38,352 nt of DNA, taken from assembly GCA_024763535.1 (NCBI GenBank), contig JANTFH010000018.1, forward strand, positions 1 to 38,352. The letters run 5' to 3'. A program made the translations under genes and the position numbers. Every line of letters starts with the position of its first letter. Positions within the stretch are counted from its first letter, which is position 1. Shown here piece after piece: positions 25,831 through 32,313 of this stretch. The notes under the pieces were generated by a model. That model made no database searches and was not told the DNA's origin. It was given only the letters and a program-made list of their open reading frames with translations. Origin of the DNA: Thermodesulfobacteriota bacterium. Lineage in GTDB: Bacteria; Desulfobacterota; Anaeroferrophillalia; Anaeroferrophillales; Tharpellaceae.

Positions 25831-27813
25831 ATGAGGTTGAACCCGATTTTATTGTTTTGCCTGCTGTCAACTCTGCTTCTGTCATCAGCCCAGGTTGAGG
25901 CCAAGGCCATTTTCATGATCCGGGACTTTCGCAACTGGTTGGAAATGGAGTATGATTATGATGGTTATGTGTCTGACAGTACGGGCGGCAATCAGAATAT
26001 GAAGGAGCATAACCTGAATGAAAACTACCATTTTGATATGGCTTACGCCATCTATGATCCACGTTGGGTAAACGGTCACTTTGGTGTTGATCTGGGTATG
26101 GTGCAGGAGTGGTACAGTGGTTCATTTGAAGGTTCAGGCAATGATAATAAGTTTGAATTCGGTTATAAGCTTGATGGTATTATTCTGGATCGAAAATCTG
26201 TGCCGACAACTTTTTTTGCGGAGCTGGTTGAAAACCAGGTTGAACGACGTTTTTATAGAAATTATGATCTGCAAGTAGAAAATTACGGTATATCTACGAC
26301 TTTCAAGAATCGCTTTGTGCCTACCCAGGTCAGTTACTTCAAAAATCGCAGTGAAACCGATGGTCTTGAGCTCGACCGGGTGATTGATTCAGAAACTTTT
26401 TCTATTGACGCTTCACACCAGACTGAAAATGGTTTCAGTTATACTGAAGGTAACTATTTTCATACTGATGATAAAACCAGTTTTTTCGGGGATCAGGAAT
26501 CGGTAAAAAACAGGGTTGAGGAGTATTACGCCCGAAATTCTTTAACCTGGGGGGAACATTTAACCCGTAGTTATTTTATCTCAAGCTATCGTCACCGTGA
26601 TGAGAGTGGTGAGAATAAAATTAAATCGACTGACTGGCTTGAATCACTTTCCTTGAAGCCGGGCCGGGCTCTGCGCCTGGGATTGGAATACCAGTTCAGA
26701 GAAGACGATGTTGAGGGCCTGACTCGTAAAGATCGTAAATATCGGGCCCTGCTTGAACACCGTCTCTACGAGAGCCTGGTCTCTACTTTCCGGGCTCAAA
26801 TCCGTCGTCTTGACTACTATAGCGGCACTGAAGATGATGACGGTTTTTCAATGAACTTCTCCTATCGTAAGAAACTGCCGTATGAGTCTCTGCTGCACAT
26901 GGGTTACAGTTACAGCTATAATGAGATTGATCGGAATCTGGAAGGAAATCTGTATTTTATTATCGATGAACTGATGGTTGTTGATCTTTTTGATCCGGAT
27001 AAGCTTAATCATCTTGATGTCTTGGTCGATACTATTAAGGTTATGAATAAAGATCGTCTGATTACCTACATAGAAGGGGATGACTATCAGGTTCAACAGG
27101 TGGGCCGGGAGACCGAACTGATTATAACTCCCGGAAGTATGATTAATGATGGAGATACGCTATCTATCGATTATGCTTATCTGGTTGAGCCTGATATCAA
27201 ATATGCGACGGTTGTCAATCAGGGTAATGTCGAGCTTGCTCTGCTCGAACGCAGATTCAGGTTCTACAGCAGCTATATATCATCAAAACAGCACCTTCTT
27301 TCCGACAGGGATAACGAAGAGCTTGATGAGCGCCTTTATGATCTTGAGAGGTGGATGGTCGGCGGCGAAGCCCACTGGGGCCACGCCTCATGCGGAGTGG
27401 AATATGTTGACTACGATTCGACCACGGATGTTCGTCAATATGTTGAATCTTTCTGTGATTACCGCCGCTATTTCAGCAACAATTTTATCTTTCTTTATTT
27501 GCGTGACCGGCATACCTGGCATGACAACCCGGACAATGTCACTTACGATAACGCCGGTAATGAAAATGTCTTGACCACCGGGATAAATTTTAAGCGTCGT
27601 TTACCATTGGCGGCACTCATTGAAATAAACCTTGATTACCTGAATCAGTCCGGACGTAATAATGACCGCCAGGAACTCGATTGGGAGGTCAGTTACCAGT
27701 TGCGGGTCGGGAGATTGGAAGTTGAGTGCAGTCTTGAAGAGGAGTGGAACTGGACCGACAGCGTAGATGAACGTAATGATACGGTTATGTTGAGAGTACG
27801 CCGCTATTTTTAA
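25831..27813 (+). CDS. Large outer-membrane beta-barrel (conduit porin candidate)
   Basis: A 660-aa exported protein with a signal peptide (to about residue 24, AQVEAK). Many alternating, aromatic- and charge-rich amphipathic strands follow, with acidic turns and a terminal Phe (RRYF) that fits the BAM insertion signal. Around residues 385-455 there is a non-barrel insert with GDDYQVQQVGRETELIITPG and DGDTLSIDYAYLV, resembling a small beta domain. There is no CXXCH. Length and position between a lipoprotein cytochrome and larger exported cytochromes match the porin of porin-cytochrome complexes. It does not look like MtrB by motif. The barrel call is firm; the electron-conduit role is inferred from context. 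Confidence 0.82.
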   Translation: MRLNPILLFCLLSTLLLSSAQVEAKAIFMIRDFRNWLEMEYDYDGYVSDSTGGNQNMKEHNLNENYHFDMAYAIYDPRWVNGHFGVDLGMVQEWYSGSFEGSGNDNKFEFGYKLDGIILDRKSVPTTFFAELVENQVERRFYRNYDLQVENYGISTTFKNRFVPTQVSYFKNRSETDGLELDRVIDSETFSIDASHQTENGFSYTEGNYFHTDDKTSFFGDQESVKNRVEEYYARNSLTWGEHLTRSYFISSYRHRDESGENKIKSTDWLESLSLKPGRALRLGLEYQFREDDVEGLTRKDRKYRALLEHRLYESLVSTFRAQIRRLDYYSGTEDDDGFSMNFSYRKKLPYESLLHMGYSYSYNEIDRNLEGNLYFIIDELMVVDLFDPDKLNHLDVLVDTIKVMNKDRLITYIEGDDYQVQQVGRETELIITPGSMINDGDTLSIDYAYLVEPDIKYATVVNQGNVELALLERRFRFYSSYISSKQHLLSDRDNEELDERLYDLERWMVGGEAHWGHASCGVEYVDYDSTTDVRQYVESFCDYRRYFSNNFIFLYLRDRHTWHDNPDNVTYDNAGNENVLTTGINFKRRLPLAALIEINLDYLNQSGRNNDRQELDWEVSYQLRVGRLEVECSLEEEWNWTDSVDERNDTVMLRVRRYF

Positions 27814-27877
27814 TGACCGGTTGTCCGGCTGCGGCTCCTGAACCCACCTTGTGAATTAAACGAGTAGAGATTCGATT

Positions 27878-28906
27878 GTGTTGAAACATTCTCTGATAAT
27901 ATTTTTTCTGGTTTTGATCTGCATTGTGGCAGCCTGTGTCAATCCACCAAAACCCTCAATCGATACCCGAGCCGAAATCGAAAAACCGGTCTGGCCGGCC
28001 GCCCCGGCCCCCCCCCGCATTGCCTGGCAGGGTGAGGTAAAAGATTTTCGCGATTTTCGTAAACATGAGAGTTTTTGGCAACATCTGGTCGGCCTGGTTG
28101 TCGGCCAGAGGCGCAGCGTCCTGGTCAAGCCTTATGACATCTATGCCGATAAGCACAACCATCTGTTTGTGGTTGACAGCGGGGCCCGACGGGTTTATCT
28201 GCTGGATAATAAAGACGGCAGTTATAAGGCTATACCTGAGGGTGATGAAAACCCTCTGCTTTCACCGATTGGTATAACCGGCGATGGCGAAGATACAATC
28301 TTTATCACTGATTCTAAAAGAGCTGAAATTTTTATCTACAGCATCAAAGATGAACGCCTGCGTAAATTTCCGACGGTTACCTTACAGCGTCCCACCGGGA
28401 TTGCCTGTGATCCGCTAGAGCAACTGCTCTATGTTGTCGATACTCTGGCGCACCAGATCTTAGTACTCGAGTTCGACGGTCGTGAGCGTTTCCGCTTCGG
28501 CGAACGCGGGGTCGGGCCCGGACAGTTTAATTTTCCGACTGCGGTTGCCTTGAGCGATTGTGGTATGCTGGTGGTGACCGATGCCCTTAACGGCCGGATT
28601 CAGATCTTCGCAAGCGATGGTACATTTGAACTCGAAGTCGGTCGTCCCGGTGATACTTCCGGAACTTTTGCCAAACCCAAGGGTGTAGCTTTGGACAGTG
28701 ACTGTAACATCTATGTCTGTGACGCCCTTTTTGATGCCGTCCAGGTTTTTGACAAAGGAGGTCGTCTGCTGTTGACTTTTGGTGACAGCGGCTCACGGCC
28801 GGGTCAGTTCTGGATGCCCACCGGAATCTTTATTGATTCCCGAGATAATGTTTATGTTGCCGACAGTTATAATCAGCGGGTGCAAATTTTTCGCTATCTG
28901 AAATAA
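27878..28906 (+). CDS. NHL-repeat beta-propeller lipoprotein (second copy)
   Basis: A 342-aa lipoprotein starting at GTG 27878, with lipobox VAAC (Cys near residue 20). A PAAPAPPRIAWQGEV linker is followed by a six-bladed NHL propeller whose blades read HLFVVDSGARRVYLLDNKDG, GMLVVTDALNGRIQIFASDG, CNIYVCDALFDAVQVFDKGG and DNVYVADSYNQRVQIF. It is paralogous to the product of 24037-25146, and the two genes flank the pentahaem lipoprotein and the barrel. The next cytochrome gene begins 9 bp after its stop. A structural or assembly role in the same outer-membrane complex is likely but unproven. Confidence 0.82.
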   Translation: MLKHSLIIFFLVLICIVAACVNPPKPSIDTRAEIEKPVWPAAPAPPRIAWQGEVKDFRDFRKHESFWQHLVGLVVGQRRSVLVKPYDIYADKHNHLFVVDSGARRVYLLDNKDGSYKAIPEGDENPLLSPIGITGDGEDTIFITDSKRAEIFIYSIKDERLRKFPTVTLQRPTGIACDPLEQLLYVVDTLAHQILVLEFDGRERFRFGERGVGPGQFNFPTAVALSDCGMLVVTDALNGRIQIFASDGTFELEVGRPGDTSGTFAKPKGVALDSDCNIYVCDALFDAVQVFDKGGRLLLTFGDSGSRPGQFWMPTGIFIDSRDNVYVADSYNQRVQIFRYLK

Positions 28907-28915
28907 AGGTCTTTG

Positions 28916-30565
28916 ATGAAGTATCTTTACTTTGTATTAATCATTCCGATGGTATTGATTAGTCTCTGCCGGCCTCTGGCCGCCGCCAGTATAATCAATA
29001 CCAAGCATAACCTGTCGATCCACGGCCCCGGTTCCCTGACCGCAGTATCTGAGGAGCAGGTCTGTATCTTTTGTCATGTACCCCATTATGCCAGCCCCGT
29101 TGATCCATTATGGAACCGGGAGGTCGGAGCCGTCTCCTATAACCTTTACGCCTCGTCAACTCTGGATGCCCGACCAGGGCAGCCGACCGGAGCCACGCGT
29201 CTTTGTCTCAGCTGTCATGACGGGACGATTGCAATCGGTATGATCTTGAGCCGGCCTGTTCCGATACCGATGTCCGGAGGGGCAACCACCTTGCCGGCTT
29301 CCAGCAGCAGTAATCTGGGCACCGACTTGGCCGATGATCATCCGGTCTCTTTTCCCTATACTTCCTCTCTGGCGGCGCAGGATGGTGAACTGCGGGACCC
29401 GGGTTTTCTGCCGCCGGCGATTCATCTTGAAGATGGCTATATCATGCAATGTACCGCCTGTCATGATCCGCATAAAAGTCCGTATGGGGATTTTCTGGTT
29501 ATCGACAATAGTAATTCCGGCCTCTGCCGGGCCTGCCACCAGCAGCGCGGCTGGGCTTCCAGCAGCCATGCTCTGGCTTCAGAGATTGCCTTGAAAGGCT
29601 GCAACAATTGTCATAACACCCATAATTCAGCCGTTGACGAACGTCTGCTTAACTTTGTGCCCGAAGAAGATAACTGTTTCTCCTGTCATGACGGCAGCGT
29701 CAGCTCCAGCGACATTAAAGTCGAGTTTGATAAGTTCTATACCCATCCGCTGGCCGCCACTACCGGCGTTCATAAACCTGAGGAGAATCCATTAAGTGCC
29801 AACTGGCATGTCGAGTGTGTTGATTGTCATGATCCTCACCGCGCCAATGGCTGGTCGGCCGAGGCTCCGCTTGTCAGCGGCGCCCTGGCCGGGGTGGCCG
29901 GAGTCAATCGCTCCGGAGTCGTGATTGATGAAGTCAGATATGAGTATGAGGTCTGTTTCCGATGTCATGCCGACAACTCTTTCAGTCGAACCGTAGTTAT
30001 AAACCGTCAAATTGAAGAGGTTAATGAACGCCTCCGCTTCGATCCCGTTAATCCCTCATATCATCCGGTGATGGCGAGAGGTAAGAATCTCAATGTACCC
30101 AGTCTCCGCCCGGAATACGATGTGGGCAGTCGTATCTACTGTAAAGATTGCCACAACTCCGATAATGGTAGCCGTTCCGCTGGTAATGGGCCGGATGGAG
30201 TTCATGGCTCCATTTATCCTCATATTTTGTTAGCCCGTTATGAGGACGATACTTACCCTTTAAGCTATTCCGAGAGCAACTACGCGCTCTGTTTTCGTTG
30301 CCACGATCCGACGGTGCTGCTCGATCGTAACCGGTCAAGCTTCCCGGAGCATCGCAATCATGTCATCGGTAAGCGGATACCCTGTTTTCTCTGTCACGAC
30401 CCCCACGGTGTACCCTTGATCAACGGGGCGACCACCCGGGAGAACGCCCATTTGATAAATTTCAATACCGACTATTTTAGCGGTAGTTATGATTCGGTCG
30501 GCAAAAGCTGTGACGTCAGTTGTCATACCGGTGGTTCCCATGACTACCTGGATGCGGGGCCGTAG
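28916..30565 (+). CDS. Multihaem c-type cytochrome (11 CXXCH plus one CX3CH)
   Basis: A 549-aa exported cytochrome. ATG 28916 gives the signal peptide (to about residue 23, PLAAAS) and is preferred to the TTG one codon earlier. Eleven CXXCH motifs run from CIFCHVPH to CFLCHDPHG, and a CDVSCH motif lies close to the C-terminus, giving up to 12 haems. The first part resembles the tetrahaem cytochrome at 23226. Long linkers between haems 2-3 and 8-9 suggest several domains. It sits in the same operon as the barrel and both NHL lipoproteins, so it is the best candidate for the outer-face or main haem wire of the conduit. Cellular location is not certain. Confidence 0.88.
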   Translation: MKYLYFVLIIPMVLISLCRPLAAASIINTKHNLSIHGPGSLTAVSEEQVCIFCHVPHYASPVDPLWNREVGAVSYNLYASSTLDARPGQPTGATRLCLSCHDGTIAIGMILSRPVPIPMSGGATTLPASSSSNLGTDLADDHPVSFPYTSSLAAQDGELRDPGFLPPAIHLEDGYIMQCTACHDPHKSPYGDFLVIDNSNSGLCRACHQQRGWASSSHALASEIALKGCNNCHNTHNSAVDERLLNFVPEEDNCFSCHDGSVSSSDIKVEFDKFYTHPLAATTGVHKPEENPLSANWHVECVDCHDPHRANGWSAEAPLVSGALAGVAGVNRSGVVIDEVRYEYEVCFRCHADNSFSRTVVINRQIEEVNERLRFDPVNPSYHPVMARGKNLNVPSLRPEYDVGSRIYCKDCHNSDNGSRSAGNGPDGVHGSIYPHILLARYEDDTYPLSYSESNYALCFRCHDPTVLLDRNRSSFPEHRNHVIGKRIPCFLCHDPHGVPLINGATTRENAHLINFNTDYFSGSYDSVGKSCDVSCHTGGSHDYLDAGP

Positions 30566-30628
30566 ATAATCGGAATCTTGCTTGAAGATAGAAGAGAAAT
30601 ATATTTGAAGGTTCAGGAGTAAGGTGAA

Positions 30629-31867
30629 ATGCGTGTGACCAGCAGGACAATTCTTTTGACGGTATTTCTAGTTCTCGTATTTTCCGTCCGGGCTCATAGC
30701 GGAATTTCCGAAAAGCCGCAAATTCCCGTTGAGGCCCGGAAAGCCGCGGCCCTGGCCAGAGCCCGGGCCCCTAAAAAACCGGCCGCCGATGTCGCGTCCC
30801 GTGAGCCCCGCGACCGGGACAAAATTATGGGTAAGAATGGTTACTGCATTGATTGCCACCGCGAAAAGACACCGGGTATCTTTGAAGAGTGGGTTTTGAG
30901 TAGTCATGCCCGCCTGGGTATCGGCTGTAACGATTGTCATGGTGCTTACCAGTCGGATAAGGACAGCTTTCTCCACGCCGGACGTTTTTATGTCCGCACC
31001 GTGGTCAGTCCTCTGCGCTGTGGTCGTTGTCACCAGGAGGTAATTAAAGGTTTTGCAAAGACAGCTCATGCAAAAGCTTTGACCAACCTTGAGGAGATGT
31101 CGGCCGATGATCCCCGTTATCCTTTGATTGAGCCCTATAAAGAGTCTGATTTCAGCGCCTGTCGCGCCTGTCACGGCGGGCGTATTCTTATCGGCGAAGA
31201 TCGGCGGCCGACACCTTCCACCTGGCCCAACAGCGGGGCCGGGCGCATTAATCCCGACAAGAGTCCCGGCAACTGCGGCATCTGCCACGGCCGTCACCGG
31301 TTTGCGACAGCCAGTGCCCGCCGTCCCGAAGCCTGTCTTTTATGTCACGATGGGCGCATGTATCCCGAAGGAGAAATTTACGCCCGTTCTCTGCACGGCC
31401 TGGCTTATCGCGATGCCGGTAACCGTCATAACCTGGAACGGCCCTATTTCTATTGTGATGCCACCCGGAATACGGCCCCGACCTGCGCCCTCTGCCATCT
31501 TAATGGTGCCGGAGTGGGTCTGGTCACCACCCATAATCCGGCCGAACGCCTGGCCCGCCGGTTGACCCATCCGCAAAGCCCGGAGCGGGCGGGCCAATCT
31601 GCTCTTTGGTCGAACATGACAGCTGTTTGTGAACAGTGTCATGCGGGTTCCGTCATCAAACGTTTCTTCAGCGCGGCCGATGCCGAACTTAAACGCTACC
31701 AGACCGAGGAGGTGGAACCCGCTCTGGCTCGCTTCGGTAAATTACTGAACCGGAAAAAAGGCCGGAAACGGCAGGCAATCCTCGCCGAATACGCTGATTT
31801 TCTGGCAAAAACCAAAACCTATCGCTTAAACCTCTACATGGGGCATCCCGGCCGCACTGAACGCTGA
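30629..31867 (+). CDS. HAO-like octahaem c-type cytochrome
   Basis: A 412-aa exported protein with a signal peptide (to about residue 25) and eight CXXCH motifs (CIDCH, CNDCH, CGRCH, CRACH, CGICH, CLLCH, CALCH, CEQCH). The opening CIDCHREKTPGIFEEWVLSS, then HARLGIGCNDCHGA, and the late NMTAVCEQCHAGSVIKRFF followed by a long helical tail match the hydroxylamine oxidoreductase-like octahaem family. It is shorter than typical HAO (about 500 aa or more). I see no basis to assign hydroxylamine oxidation; family members also reduce nitrite or hydroxylamine or only carry electrons. It is the last gene of the conduit operon, 63 bp after the previous cytochrome. It could be an enzyme module or a structural electron carrier. 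Confidence 0.8.
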   Translation: MRVTSRTILLTVFLVLVFSVRAHSGISEKPQIPVEARKAAALARARAPKKPAADVASREPRDRDKIMGKNGYCIDCHREKTPGIFEEWVLSSHARLGIGCNDCHGAYQSDKDSFLHAGRFYVRTVVSPLRCGRCHQEVIKGFAKTAHAKALTNLEEMSADDPRYPLIEPYKESDFSACRACHGGRILIGEDRRPTPSTWPNSGAGRINPDKSPGNCGICHGRHRFATASARRPEACLLCHDGRMYPEGEIYARSLHGLAYRDAGNRHNLERPYFYCDATRNTAPTCALCHLNGAGVGLVTTHNPAERLARRLTHPQSPERAGQSALWSNMTAVCEQCHAGSVIKRFFSAADAELKRYQTEEVEPALARFGKLLNRKKGRKRQAILAEYADFLAKTKTYRLNLYMGHPGRTER

Positions 31868-31887
31868 ACCTCATAAACTCCTTTTTT

Positions 31888-31935
31888 GGGGGAAATAGCC
31901 CAACCTTAATTTTTTCAGATTGGGCTATTTCCCCC
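31888..31935. promoter_or_regulatory. Motif GGGYTATNTSSCCC, copy 3 as inverted pair (16-bp stem)
   Basis: GGGGGAAATAGCCCAA (31888-31903) and TTGGGCTATTTCCCCC (31920-31935) are perfect inverted complements. Each contains the motif seen at three other sites, and the centres are 34 bp apart. As RNA this is a 16-bp stem with a 16-nt loop and could stop transcription of the preceding operon, but no T-run follows. The second copy is 150 bp upstream of the promoter at 32076. It may serve both purposes. Confidence 0.6.
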
Positions 31936-32075
31936 CAATTCCGCCCCAACTCATCCCCGGCTTAAGCTAAATCTATTTCCATAATATTAAAGATGATTTG
32001 CCCTGTTTGTGGCTATGATTATCTTTTCACAATTACTTTGATCAGGCCGTGATGAAATCCCGGCCAATCTGTATA

Positions 32076-32092
32076 CTGGCATACTTTATGCT
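32076..32092 (+). promoter_or_regulatory. Sigma-54 promoter of the selenocysteine cytochrome gene
   Basis: CTGGCATACTTTATGCT has TGGCA and TGCT with the exact 10-bp GG-to-GC spacing. It repeats the form of the promoter at 23044 (TGGCAT-N5-ATGCT). Transcription would begin near 32104. Confidence 0.72.
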
Positions 32093-32313
32093 CGATACCC
32101 CCCTGTACGAACAGTCTCTTTTGACAATGTAATCGTGGCCCATCTTTTTATTTTGCACCCCCATGCAGCTGAGAAAGAGGAGGTTACCCGAAAAGGAGGA
32201 TAAGCCAAAGAAGAGAAGTTAGTTTCGGTTTTTCTGTTCGTGGCCGGCAGGAAAAAATTAAAGACTGTCGGTTGCCTGCTGTTATGAGAAATTTCATGGA
32301 GGATATACTTATT

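Larger units (their letters stand above)
31868..32313. other. Regulatory region upstream of the selenocysteine cytochrome
   Basis: A 446-bp stretch without a credible gene. It holds two inverted copies of the 14-bp motif (31888-31935), which would also form a hairpin behind the octahaem gene, a sigma-54 promoter (32076-32092), and a leader of about 210 nt ending with GGAGGA (32298-32303) before ATG 32314. A small inverted repeat, GGCCG...CGGCC, occurs at about 32045-32065. Confidence 0.6.
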
